Assembly (NCBI RefSeq): GCF_000422845.1
Contig: NZ_KE383932.1
Coordinates: forward strand, 186,070-250,069
DNA: 64,000 nt
DNA from: Oceanobacter kriegii DSM 6294
Lineage (GTDB): Bacteria > Pseudomonadota > Gammaproteobacteria > Pseudomonadales > Oceanobacteraceae
Reading direction: 5' to 3'
Shown here: positions 9,893 through 18,362 of the stretch, piece after piece
How the letters are laid out: each line of letters starts with the position of its first letter
Position numbering within the stretch: position 1 is the stretch's first letter
Notes under the pieces: generated by a model
Databases searched by the model: none
What the model saw: the letters and a program-made list of their open reading frames with translations, nothing else
What the model was told of the DNA's origin: nothing
Position numbers and translations under genes: made by a program

Positions 9893-10751
9893 GAGCTCTC
9901 ATCCCGATTCTGTTTCAGCCACGCTTTTCGTGGTGGCCACTCCGATAGGTAACCTCAGCGATTTGACCGAACGAGCGCGTAAGGTTCTGGAGTCCGTTGA
10001 TTTGATTGCGTGCGAGGATACCAGACATACCCAGAAATTACTCCAGCACCTGGGACTGCGTAAGCCATTGATTTCGGTACACGATCACAACGAACGGGAC
10101 CGTATCGAGCAGATCAGCGAGCAGCTGTCGCAAGGCCGTAACGTCGCTCTGGTGTCGGATGCTGGCACGCCGTTGATTTCTGATCCGGGCTACCCGCTGG
10201 TGCAAGCGCTGACAGAAGCAGGCCACAAGGTCGCGCCAGTTCCGGGAGTCTCGGCCATCATTACGGCGCTGAGCGCTGCGGGGTTACCCACCGACCGATT
10301 CCTGTTTGAAGGGTTTCTGCCGCACAAGCGTTCTGGTCGCCTCGAGCGGATGCAAGCGGTCGCGCAGGAAACCGCCACGCTGGTGTTTTATGAGTCCAAA
10401 CACCGCATTCTCGACAGCCTTGCTGACATGGCCGAGGTGTTTGGTACGGAGCGGCCAATGGTGGTGGCGCGTGAGCTGACCAAAACCTTCGAGAGCTTTT
10501 ATCGGGGTTCGGTTAACGAAGTGATCGAACAGGTGTCAGCCAACGCCGACGACCAGAAAGGTGAGTTCGTGGTGATGGTGGCAGGTAACCCGGCACCGGT
10601 GACCGCATCGGAAGTCGATTTCGAACGCCTGTTCAAACTACTGTTGAAAGAATTACCGCCGAAAAAAGCGGCGGCAGTGCTGTCTGAACTGACGGGCCAA
10701 AGCAAAAAAGAGTTGTATCAACAGGCGCTGGACTGGAAAGACCCGGTATAA
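9891..10751 (+). CDS. rsmI: 16S rRNA (cytidine1402-2'-O)-methyltransferase RsmI
   Basis: RsmI 2'-O-methylates C1402 of 16S rRNA in the decoding centre. The 286-residue protein shows the tetrapyrrole-methylase fold: TLFVVATPIGNLSDLTERA at the N-terminus, CEDTRHTQKLLQH, ALVSDAGTPLISDPG and FEGFLPHK. The ATG at 9891 gives the normal N-terminus; a longer open frame upstream overlaps lpoA in antisense and is rejected. Start codons of rsmI and lpoA overlap in the palindrome CATG, so promoters must lie inside the opposite coding sequences. Confidence 0.94.
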   Translation: MSSHPDSVSATLFVVATPIGNLSDLTERARKVLESVDLIACEDTRHTQKLLQHLGLRKPLISVHDHNERDRIEQISEQLSQGRNVALVSDAGTPLISDPGYPLVQALTEAGHKVAPVPGVSAIITALSAAGLPTDRFLFEGFLPHKRSGRLERMQAVAQETATLVFYESKHRILDSLADMAEVFGTERPMVVARELTKTFESFYRGSVNEVIEQVSANADDQKGEFVVMVAGNPAPVTASEVDFERLFKLLLKELPPKKAAAVLSELTGQSKKELYQQALDWKDPV

Positions 10752-10764
10752 CCTGACGCTGTGC

Positions 10765-10792
10765 TTGAACGGTGGCCGCTTTGTGATAGAGT
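10765..10792 (+). promoter_or_regulatory. rnpB promoter
   Basis: TTGAAC (10765-10770) and TAGAGT (10787-10792), 16 bp apart, place a start site near 10800, which coincides with the 5' end of the RNase P RNA helix P1. It lies just after the rsmI stop. Confidence 0.65.
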
Positions 10793-10800
10793 GCGCCGCC

Positions 10801-11147
<347 letters not shown>

Positions 11148-11561
11148 GATCTTTTTCTTTTTCTTCTTTTTATATCCCTCTGACTTCCCGCGTTATTGGT
11201 TTTCTTTCAGCCACTGTACGAAAAATATGGCGCTTTTCGGTGCTTTTCCATTGTTGTTTGATTTGTCATTATTGGTTGAATATTCTGCCATTAGCAGATT
11301 GTTAAGTGGTTTTTCTTAAAACCCTTGACTTTGTGTGGGAAACCACCAATCGGTTGATTTTTGCACTGTTGTTGTGCGTTAATTGCCTCGTCATGGTGCG
11401 ATGTTTTACGGTTTGTGTGACAGCAACCGCTAGGCGCCCATGAATTGACCGCTTTGTAATTGGCCTGTTGATTGCAAAGCTCCCTCGCTTGACTCTTTGC
11501 GTCATCGTCTGACGTTCTGAATCAAGTGATGACACATTGGAAAAATATTAAGGAGTCCTAG
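11148..11561. other. AT-rich intergenic region after rnpB
   Basis: About 414 bp without a credible gene, visibly richer in A+T than its surroundings. It opens with T-rich sequence (11149-11170) that may end rnpB transcripts. TTGACT at 11325-11330 is a possible -35 without a good -10. The pair GCAAAG/CTTTGC around 11475-11495 can form a weak hairpin. The AAGGAG site just before 11562 serves the next gene. Nothing else recognisable. Confidence 0.5.
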
Positions 11562-12704
11562 GTGTTCCGCGCTGTAGTAGCTGTTTTAGCGTTAAGTTGT
11601 GGTGCTTTTGCCCAGGCCGCTGAATATATTGATCCCGTTCCCCTCGCAGAGAAAATCACCACCCCCGTCGGCAATGTGAAAGAACAAGCCGATGGCAAAG
11701 TGCGTGTACCTCTGATTACCTGGGGCGGAGACATGACCACCATTCTTGCCAATGGTATGTCGACATCCACTCAGCCGGGCAGCTTGCTGGCCGATCAAGG
11801 ACTGAATTATGAGTTGGTGTTGCAGGACAGCTTCGACAAGCAGTTGGAAGAGTACATCTCGGGTAAGTCGCCTTATCTGCGTTGTACGATCGGCATGTGC
11901 AATCAAGCGATTGACTTGCTGGACAAGGACCCCAGAACCAAACCGGTGGTTATTTATCAATTGACCTGGTCCCGTGGCGGTGACTCGGTAGTGGCCACAA
12001 ATGTGATGCGTTTTCGTGAGTTGAAGGGCAAAACCATTGCCATTCAGGCTTACGGACCGCACGTCGATTTTCTTGCCAACCTGCTGGACCGCGCTGGCAT
12101 GGTACCGTCAGACGTCAAGCTGCGCTGGATGTCCGACCTGACCATGAGCCCGAACTCGCCACCGGAAGCCTTTCGCGACGGTGACGTAGATGCGGCCTTT
12201 ACCATTATTCCGGATGCCTACGAACTGACCTCTGGTCGTCGTACTGGTAGCGGTGATAACGGATCGGTGAAAGGCGCCAAGATGATCATTTCAACCATGT
12301 TTGCCCGTCGGGTGATTGCCGACGTGTACGTGGTGCGTTCTGATTACTTCAACAGCCACCGTGGCGAAGTGCGTAACTTTGTTCGTGGCCTGATGGCCGC
12401 CGAGCAGCACTTGCACGAGCTGATGGAAAACCTTGGCCCGGACAGCAAGGAGAGCATGGCGATGCTGGCGGCAGCAGGGGACATCCTGCTGGGTGACGGC
12501 ACCGACCAGACCGGTGTAGAGAACCTCTATCTGGATGCCGAGTTTGTCGATCGTGAAGGCAACCGCGAATTCCTGGGCTCTGAAACCTTTGAGCACCGCC
12601 TGCCGCTGTTGAGCGAAAAAGCCCAACGGTCGTTCAAGGCCATGGGCCTGATCAAGCAAGGTGCGCCATTGGAAGATGCCGACTGGGACTTTGAAACGCT
12701 TTGA
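11562..12704 (+). CDS. periplasmic ABC-type substrate-binding protein, orphan
   Basis: A 380-residue protein with a Sec signal peptide (cleavage after about residue 20, AQAA) and the type II periplasmic-binding fold of the NMT1/SsuA/TauA (nitrate/sulfonate/taurine) group: FRELKGKTIAIQAYGPHVDFLANLLDRAG followed by the DGDVDAAFTIIPDAYEL block. Cys108 and Cys113 could form a disulfide. Start is GTG at 11562 with a strong AAGGAG site 7 bp upstream. No permease or ATPase gene is adjacent and a strong terminator follows directly, so it is transcribed alone. The ligand is unknown. Confidence 0.8.
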   Translation: MFRAVVAVLALSCGAFAQAAEYIDPVPLAEKITTPVGNVKEQADGKVRVPLITWGGDMTTILANGMSTSTQPGSLLADQGLNYELVLQDSFDKQLEEYISGKSPYLRCTIGMCNQAIDLLDKDPRTKPVVIYQLTWSRGGDSVVATNVMRFRELKGKTIAIQAYGPHVDFLANLLDRAGMVPSDVKLRWMSDLTMSPNSPPEAFRDGDVDAAFTIIPDAYELTSGRRTGSGDNGSVKGAKMIISTMFARRVIADVYVVRSDYFNSHRGEVRNFVRGLMAAEQHLHELMENLGPDSKESMAMLAAAGDILLGDGTDQTGVENLYLDAEFVDREGNREFLGSETFEHRLPLLSEKAQRSFKAMGLIKQGAPLEDADWDFETL

Positions 12705-12715
12705 GCCTGAATCAT

Positions 12716-12743
12716 AAAAAACCCGCCAGCTGGCGGGTTTTTT
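12716..12743. terminator. bidirectional rho-independent terminator
   Basis: A perfect palindrome, AAAAAACCCGCCAG followed by CTGGCGGGTTTTTT, lies 12 bp after the binding-protein gene. A- and T-runs on both sides suit both the + strand gene and the convergent Anbu gene. Confidence 0.9.
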
Positions 12744-12819
12744 ATTGGTTTGCTTTTTAGCGGCTTGCTGGGTTACCGAGTGCTCTCAAGAGCGCGCTCG
12801 GACAAATCAAACCACCGCG

Positions 12820-13590
12820 TTATTTGGCGTTGCCTGCATCGGTGTTTGTTGTGTTGTCCGGGGCGCGACAGAGGTCCTCGGTGAGGGAAGGCAGGCCATT
12901 AAACAAATCCCGTATCCCTTCAGACCAGGCCAGTCGAACCTGGCGGAACATCTCGTCATCTTCCTCTACCCGAATGATTTGCGGGTCTTTTAACTGATCC
13001 TTGTGATAGCAAATCAGATCCAGTGGCATACCGACGGACAGGTTACTGCGCAGGGTCGAGTCCATTGAAATCAGGCTGCACAGCATGGCGCGGTCCAGCG
13101 GTGTGTTGTTATTCACAATGCGGTCGATGATTGGTTTACCGTACTTGCTTTCGCCAATCTGGAAATACGGGGTGTCTTCGCCGGCTTCAATAAAGTTGCC
13201 TTGCGGGTAAATGTGGAACAGACGGTGGCTCTCGCCCTTGATCTGACCACTGACCAGCATGCTACAGCTGAAATCGACGCCCTGATTCTGGCCCTGATCG
13301 CGTTTGATCACGTCGCGCATGGTTTTGCCGACCAGCTCCGCCACATCAAACATGGTGGGCACGTTGAGGCAGTGACGCTCGGCGTTGCGAATAGCGGTTT
13401 GCAACATTGTGATCACGCTCTGGGTGGTGGCCAGATTACCTGCGCTCTGAATGAAAATAACCCGTTCTCCGGGTACTTCCAGAACCGTCAGCTTACGGAA
13501 ACTGGCGATGTGGTCGATGCCTGCGTTGGTGCGGGAATCGGAGGTCAACACCAGTCCTTGTTCAACCTTGATGGCAACACAGTAGGTCAT
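12820..13590 (-). CDS. Anbu-type proteasome-like peptidase
   Basis: Anbu proteins are bacterial members of the 20S proteasome/HslV N-terminal-nucleophile family and assemble into rings or helical stacks. The 256-residue product starts MTYCVAIK; removal of Met would expose Thr2 as nucleophile. The other proteasome-type residues are present: Asp18 in TSDSRTNAG and Lys33 in SFRKL. Known anbu genes commonly sit in an operon with an ATP-grasp protein, an alpha-E protein and a transglutaminase-like protein; none is present here. Its upstream flank is 100 bp from the MITE copy at 13691, and its 3' side faces a terminator. Family call is firm; the cellular substrate is unknown. Confidence 0.88.
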   Translation of the reverse strand: MTYCVAIKVEQGLVLTSDSRTNAGIDHIASFRKLTVLEVPGERVIFIQSAGNLATTQSVITMLQTAIRNAERHCLNVPTMFDVAELVGKTMRDVIKRDQGQNQGVDFSCSMLVSGQIKGESHRLFHIYPQGNFIEAGEDTPYFQIGESKYGKPIIDRIVNNNTPLDRAMLCSLISMDSTLRSNLSVGMPLDLICYHKDQLKDPQIIRVEEDDEMFRQVRLAWSEGIRDLFNGLPSLTEDLCRAPDNTTNTDAGNAK

Positions 13591-13690
13591 AAGAGACTCT
13601 CAAAAAATCGTACCGGAAATTGGGCTTTGGCCATCACAATGCACGGCTTCAGCAGCGCCATTCTAGGCTGCATTGTGGCCGGGTCAATAA

Positions 13691-13954
13691 GGGACCCTCT
13701 GAATAACCCAGTGCCCGCTCTGGATGACAGGGCGAAGCTGAATCACGAAGCTGATTTGCAGGCCTGACGGGTCAAGTCAAAAATCAGCGACACAGAGTCA
13801 GCAATGCCCTGCCATCCCCGTAGGGCGCGGCCTGCAGCCCGCCAGAACGGTGTTGGCGAACTTGGAAAGGGCCAGCCATTCCGCTGCATTCGCCGCCTTG
13901 TTCTTACGACCTGCAGACACGCGCAGAGTTGTGCAGAGTTATTCAGAGGGGCCC
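13691..13954 (+). mobile_element. MITE-like element, copy A (264 bp)
   Basis: The ends are near-perfect terminal inverted repeats of about 17 bp: left GGGACCCTCTGAATAAC, right end reads inward GGGCCCCTCTGAATAAC. The whole sequence is the reverse complement of the element at 18565-18857, with a well-conserved outer part and a more divergent centre. It encodes no transposase and shows no clear target-site duplication. The terminal sequence and size suggest a non-autonomous derivative of an IS5-like element; that family assignment is inference. Confidence 0.85.
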
Positions 13955-14023
13955 TTGATCAGGCCGATGAATTTTATTGCGCGAAGCCATCTTTTGATCG
14001 AACTACCATGACCCTTGGCGCAG

Positions 14024-14056
14024 GTTTGTATAAACTTACGCAAAACTTATACAAAC
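14024..14056 (+). promoter_or_regulatory. 33 bp inverted repeat over the probable hemH promoter
   Basis: The arms GTTTGTATAA (14024-14033) and TTATACAAAC (14047-14056) are a perfect 10 bp inverted repeat with a 13 bp spacer. The arms contain TTGTAT and TATACA, 16 bp apart, which could be the -35 and -10 of the hemH promoter. A dimeric repressor or MerR-type regulator would fit such a layout. It lies 45 bp upstream of the hemH ATG. Confidence 0.6.
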
Positions 14057-14101
14057 AGCTTAAAAGGCTGTTGGCAGAGTCAGACAGAGAGAGGCGACTT
14101 C

Positions 14102-15097
14102 ATGGCGAGCGATTCAGCTCCTTACGGCGTATTGCTGGTGAATCTGGGTACCCCAAAAGAACCGACCCCGGCGGCTGTGCGGGAATATCTGGCAGAATTC
14201 CTGTGGGACCGACGCGTGGTGGATGCACCGCGGCCGCTGTGGTGGCTGATTCTGAACGGCATCATCCTGCGCTTTCGTCCGGGTCGGGTGGCCAAGGCCT
14301 ACGCGTCGATCTGGCGCGAAGACGGTTCGCCGCTGATGCATTATTCCAAAGCCCAGCAGCGTGCGTTGCAAGCAGCCTTGAAGCAGCACACCGGTAAAGA
14401 CATCCCGGTGGAGCTGGCCATGACATACGGCGAACCGTCGATGGAGCAGGCAGGTATGGCGCTTCGCAAGGCCGGTGTCGAAAACATCCTGGTGCTGCCG
14501 TTGTATCCGCAGTTTTCTGCGTCGACCACTGGCGCCGTGTACGACCGCCTGGCCAAGGCGCTCAGTCGCTGTCCTCACCTGCCGGAAACCCGCTGGGTGA
14601 ACGAGTACCATGCTCATCCGCTGTACATCAAGGCGCTGGCGGATTCTGTGCGTGAGTACTGGCAGCAGCACGGCCAGGGCGACCGCTTGATGATGTCGTT
14701 CCATGGCATTCCACAGCGCTATGCGGATAACGGCGATCCATACCCGCAGCAATGCAAACAAACGGCACGGTTGCTGGCCTCTGAGCTGGGACTGGCGGAT
14801 TCCCAGTGGATTTGCTCATTCCAGTCACGCTTTGGTCGGGAAGAGTGGGTTAAGCCTTACACCGATTACACCCTGGAGGAGTGGGGTGAGAAGAAAGTGG
14901 GCAGGGTCGACATCATCAGCCCGGCGTTTGCTGCCGACTGCCTGGAAACCCTTGAAGAGCTGGCGGTCGAGAACCGCGAAACCTATCTGGAAGCAGGTGG
15001 TTCGGATTACCACTACATCCCGTGCCTGAATGACCGGCAGGACCACATCGAGCTGCTGGCGCAGCTGGTGGCCAGCAATACGGTGGGCTGGGAGTAG
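14102..15097 (+). CDS. hemH: ferrochelatase (HemH)
   Basis: HemH inserts Fe2+ into protoporphyrin IX, the last step of protoheme synthesis. The 331-residue protein opens with GVLLVNLGTPKEPTP, contains LPLYPQFSASTTGAVYD, and has the metal-site His201 in MSFHGIPQRY and the conserved acidic segment PAFAADCLETLEEL near 265-280. ATG at 14102 was chosen because the preceding GAGAGGCGA can serve as ribosome site and the protein start matches the family; an in-frame extension upstream crosses the inverted repeat. Copy A of the MITE ends about 150 bp upstream. No other heme gene is adjacent. Confidence 0.96.
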   Translation: MASDSAPYGVLLVNLGTPKEPTPAAVREYLAEFLWDRRVVDAPRPLWWLILNGIILRFRPGRVAKAYASIWREDGSPLMHYSKAQQRALQAALKQHTGKDIPVELAMTYGEPSMEQAGMALRKAGVENILVLPLYPQFSASTTGAVYDRLAKALSRCPHLPETRWVNEYHAHPLYIKALADSVREYWQQHGQGDRLMMSFHGIPQRYADNGDPYPQQCKQTARLLASELGLADSQWICSFQSRFGREEWVKPYTDYTLEEWGEKKVGRVDIISPAFAADCLETLEELAVENRETYLEAGGSDYHYIPCLNDRQDHIELLAQLVASNTVGWE

Positions 15098-15175
15098 AGT
15101 TCCGAGCATCACAAAAGAATGTCACAAAAACTTCTTTGGACATTGCAAAAGCCGCTCCATAACCTGCCCTTCGTT

Positions 15176-15196
15176 GTCCGGCCAGGAAGGTCGGAC
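15176..15196 (+). other. hairpin in the RRM-gene leader
   Basis: GTCCGGCC pairs with GGTCGGAC (one G-U pair) around the loop AGGAA, in the 171 bp gap before the RRM gene. The purine-rich loop resembles a Shine-Dalgarno sequence. Cold-regulated RNA-binding genes often have long structured leaders, so it may be part of one; no start site is known. Confidence 0.35.
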
Positions 15197-15268
15197 GCCA
15201 CCGCAGGCGATGTTGTGATTTGAATGGTTTGTGGTGGTTGATCGAGCAAATCACTGTTGGATACCGGT

Positions 15269-15544
15269 ATGAATATTTACGTTGGCAACCTGCCTTATTC
15301 TGCAACCCAAGAAGACCTGACCACTCTGTTTTCCGAATTTGGTAACGTTGAACGTGCCACCGTGGTGATGGATCGTGAAACCAATCGCTCCAAGGGCTTC
15401 GGCTTTGTTGAAATGGCGGATAACGCCGCTGCGACACAGGCGATTGAAGCCCTTAACAACACCGAGCTGAACGGTCGTGCCTTGCGCATCAACGAAGCTC
15501 GCCCTCGTGAAGAACGTCCGCGTACTCCTCGCGCCCCTCGTTAA
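15269..15544 (+). CDS. RRM-domain RNA-binding protein
   Basis: A 91-residue protein made of one RNA-recognition motif with both ribonucleoprotein signatures: RNP2 IYVGNL at residues 3-8 and RNP1 KGFGFVEM near 42-49. The short basic tail is rich in Arg and Pro (ARPREERPRTPRAPR). Such single-RRM proteins occur in many marine gammaproteobacteria and in cyanobacteria, where several are cold-induced; the RNA target here is unknown. The ATG at 15269 is preferred to a TTG 12 bp earlier because IYVGNLPYS then sits at the usual distance. The leader upstream is long and has a hairpin. Confidence 0.9.
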   Translation: MNIYVGNLPYSATQEDLTTLFSEFGNVERATVVMDRETNRSKGFGFVEMADNAAATQAIEALNNTELNGRALRINEARPREERPRTPRAPR

Positions 15545-15682
15545 TGCTTCATCCCGCTATCGCGATTCTGTGGTAGCGGGCACTTCCCCTGTGCTTTCCG
15601 GACGTCTGACTGTACGCTGAGGTGATGGTGGCAGCGAATAAGCTGTGGAACCATGATCCTGTACTTTCGCCGGAAACCTTGC

Positions 15683-16507
15683 ATGAACAAGCCAGCCACT
15701 GAATCAGCCCCTCGGGTGATTTGTCAGATCGACGGTCACATCGCCCGTGTATTTCTAAATCGCCCGGACAAAATGAACGGCCTGGATTTGGCCATGTTCG
15801 ATGAGCTGGTGGCCTGTGCCAAGGGGCTTGCGCGTAACCGTCAGGTGCGGGTGGTGATTCTGGCTGCCCATGGCGATTCGTTTTGTGCAGGTCTGGATTT
15901 CAAGGCGGTTAGCCAAAACCGCATGATGATTCCGAGGTTGTTGCTGAAATGGCCCTGGAGCAAAACCAATCTGGCCCAGCGCATCGCCATGGTGTGGCGT
16001 GACTTGCCAGTGCCTGTGATCAGTGTGCTGCACGGCTGTTGCTTTGGCGGCGGCTTGCAAATTGCGCTGGCGACCGACTTCCGCTTTGCCCACCCGAACA
16101 CTCGCTTGTCGATCATGGAAATGAAGTGGGGGCTAATCCCCGACATGAGTATTCTGACCAGCCTCACCAACCTGACCCGACAGGACATTGCCAAGGAGCT
16201 GACCATGACCGGCCGTGAATTCTGTGCTGAAGAAGCATTGGAATATGGTCTGCTAACGGGCGTTCAGGATGATCCGATGGCCAGCGCCGAGCAGTTGGCG
16301 CAACAGATTGCCGGTCAGTCACCGGATGCCGTGTGCGCGACCAAGAAGCTGTTTAACAAGGGCTGGAAGAAAGGAGAGCGCTCCGCACTGGCGTGGGAAC
16401 GCTGGATTCAATACGGCCTGCTGGGTCGGAAGAATCAGCAGATCGCCATGCGCAATGGCATGGCCAAATCTGAAGATCAAAAGCGGCCGTTCAGGCCGCG
16501 TGGCTGA
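15683..16507 (+). CDS. crotonase-family protein (enoyl-CoA hydratase/isomerase)
   Basis: A 274-residue crotonase-fold protein. The first oxyanion-hole segment is GDSFCAGLDFKAV and the second is GCCFGGGLQIAL. Compared with classical enoyl-CoA hydratase, the position of the first catalytic Glu is Gln (GGGLQ), the second Glu is kept (SIMEMKWG), and an Asp follows in GLIPDM where dienoyl-CoA isomerases have a catalytic Asp. Hydratase activity is therefore doubtful and an isomerase-like role is possible. The start ATG at 15683 is chosen over an upstream ATG (15653) since the domain begins soon after. It converges on the ABC gene with a 10 bp gap. Confidence 0.85.
   Translation: MNKPATESAPRVICQIDGHIARVFLNRPDKMNGLDLAMFDELVACAKGLARNRQVRVVILAAHGDSFCAGLDFKAVSQNRMMIPRLLLKWPWSKTNLAQRIAMVWRDLPVPVISVLHGCCFGGGLQIALATDFRFAHPNTRLSIMEMKWGLIPDMSILTSLTNLTRQDIAKELTMTGREFCAEEALEYGLLTGVQDDPMASAEQLAQQIAGQSPDAVCATKKLFNKGWKKGERSALAWERWIQYGLLGRKNQQIAMRNGMAKSEDQKRPFRPRG
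16479..16499 (-). terminator. terminator of the ABC exporter gene
   Basis: GCGGCC and GGCCGC (16483-16499) pair around a 5-base loop; read on the minus strand the stem is followed by CTTTTG. It lies inside the 3' end of the convergent crotonase gene. Confidence 0.5.
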
Positions 16508-16517
16508 CGTTGATTTA

Positions 16518-18362
16518 TCAGCCTTCGCCAATAAATCCACCGGTTTGGTGGGCCCACAGCTGGGCGTAGATGCCCCCCTTGTCGAGCAACTGCTGGTGGC
16601 TGCCTTGTTCAACGATACGGCCCTGATCCATGACGATCAGGCGGTCCATAGCGGCGATGGTCGATAACCGGTGGGCAATGGCGATCACCGTTTTGTTTTC
16701 CATCAGGCGATACAGGCTTTCCTGAATCGCGGCTTCCACTTCGGAGTCCAGTGCCGAGGTGGCTTCGTCCATGATCAGGATTGGCGCGTCTTTCAACAGT
16801 ACCCGGGCAATGGCAATGCGCTGGCGCTGGCCACCGGACAGTTTCACACCGCGCTCTCCGACTTGAGCGTCAAATCCACGGTTGCCTTCCGGGTCGTGCA
16901 GGCCCGCAATAAAGTCCAGTGCTTCAGCTTTGCGGGCGGCTTCAATCAGGTCTTCTTCGGTGGCGTCCGGGCGGCCGTAAAGAATGTTGTCGCGCACGCT
17001 GCGGTGCAGTAGCGAGGTGTCCTGGGTGATCATGCCGATCTTTTCACGCAGGCTTTCCTGACTGACGTCCTTGATGTTCTGGCCATCAATGCGAATTTCA
17101 CCGCTGTCGATGTCGTAGAAGCGCAGCAGCAGGTTCACCAGCGTGGACTTACCCGCCCCGGAACGGCCCACCAAACCGACCTTTTCACCGGGTTTGATGT
17201 GAATATCCAGCTGGTCGAAGACCTGTTTGTGGGTGTCGGAATCAATGCCCTGATAGTGGAAGTCGACATGATCCAGACGAATCTCCCCGTGGCTGACTTG
17301 CAGCGGCTGGGCATTGGGTTTGTCTTCAATACTGACCGGCTGTGACAGGGTGTTCATGCCGTCGGTGACGGTCCCCAGGTTTTCAAACAGGGCACCAATT
17401 TCCCACATGATCCACTGTGACATGCCGTTAATACGCAGTGCCAGACTGACGGCAATGGCGATGGCACCGACCGAAATAGCGTCGTCGAGCCACAGGGCAA
17501 TCGACAGCGCCGCGACGGCAAAGGCCAGCAGGTAATTGATGCTTTGTACCGATACGTTGAGCCAGGTCGCCAGCCGCATCTGGCGATGCACGGTGACCAT
17601 AAATTCGTCCATCGAATCACGGGCGTAACGGGTTTCCCGCTGGCTGTGGGAAAACAGCTTGATGGTTTGGATGTTGGTGTAGCTGTCGACCACTCGTCCG
17701 GTCATTTTCGAACGGGCGTCAGCCTGATCGGTAGCCACCTGCTTCATACGTGGCACGAAGTAGATCTGAATGCCAATGTAAGCCACCAGCCAGCCCAGCA
17801 GGGGTAGCATCAAACGCCAGTCGGCCAGCGCCACGGCGACCAGCATAGCGCTGAAGTACACCAGAATATAAACCGCCACATCGAGCAGCTTCATCACGGT
17901 TTCACGCACAGCAAGCGCGGTTTGCATCACTTTGGTGGCAATACGACCGGCAAATTCGTCCTGATAGAAACTGATGCTCTGGCCCAGCAAGTAGCGGTGG
18001 GCCAACCAGCGAATTTTCATCGGGTAGTTGCCCAGCAGGGTCTGGTGAACCACAGCAGCGTGCAGAAAGCTCACCAGCGGCATGGCCACCAGCACCACCA
18101 GCGTCATGGTGATCAGGCCAGTGGATTCATCGCTCAGGAAGGTGTCGCGGTTGCTGTTCGACAGCCAGTCCACCAGATCGCCCATAAAGCCGAACAGTGA
18201 CACTTCCAGTATGGCGGCCAGCGCAGTGAGCAACGACATGCTCAGCAGCGGTGCTTCGACGCCCTTGCTGTAGTGACGACAAAAGGCAAACAGGCCCTTG
18301 GGAGGCTGGGTTGGGTGTTCCGGTGGGAACGGATCGACGATGCGTTCAAAGAATTTCAGCAT
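16518..18362 (-). CDS. ABC-type exporter, fused membrane and ATPase domains
   Basis: A 614-residue half transporter of the MsbA/LmrA type. Residues about 1-340 are the membrane domain with about six hydrophobic segments (for example LLSMSLLTALAAILEVSLFG and ITMTLVVLVAMPLVSFLHAA). The ATPase domain follows with Walker A GRSGAGKST near 410, signature LSGGQ near 515, Walker B ILIMDEATSALD near 535 and the H-loop AIAHRLST. It presumably works as a homodimer in the inner membrane. Substrate cannot be read from the sequence and no partner gene is adjacent. The gene forms the right part of the block enclosed by the two MITE copies. Confidence 0.9.
   Translation of the reverse strand: MLKFFERIVDPFPPEHPTQPPKGLFAFCRHYSKGVEAPLLSMSLLTALAAILEVSLFGFMGDLVDWLSNSNRDTFLSDESTGLITMTLVVLVAMPLVSFLHAAVVHQTLLGNYPMKIRWLAHRYLLGQSISFYQDEFAGRIATKVMQTALAVRETVMKLLDVAVYILVYFSAMLVAVALADWRLMLPLLGWLVAYIGIQIYFVPRMKQVATDQADARSKMTGRVVDSYTNIQTIKLFSHSQRETRYARDSMDEFMVTVHRQMRLATWLNVSVQSINYLLAFAVAALSIALWLDDAISVGAIAIAVSLALRINGMSQWIMWEIGALFENLGTVTDGMNTLSQPVSIEDKPNAQPLQVSHGEIRLDHVDFHYQGIDSDTHKQVFDQLDIHIKPGEKVGLVGRSGAGKSTLVNLLLRFYDIDSGEIRIDGQNIKDVSQESLREKIGMITQDTSLLHRSVRDNILYGRPDATEEDLIEAARKAEALDFIAGLHDPEGNRGFDAQVGERGVKLSGGQRQRIAIARVLLKDAPILIMDEATSALDSEVEAAIQESLYRLMENKTVIAIAHRLSTIAAMDRLIVMDQGRIVEQGSHQQLLDKGGIYAQLWAHQTGGFIGEG

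Noticed and set aside
11325-11345. TGTGGGAAA after rnpB as a possible MraZ box
   Set aside because: MraZ sites are tandem repeats; only one copy is present and no mraZ gene follows.
13804-14397. 197-codon open frame through MITE copy A into hemH
   Set aside because: It overlaps the start of hemH in another frame and crosses the MITE end; no transposase motif is visible.
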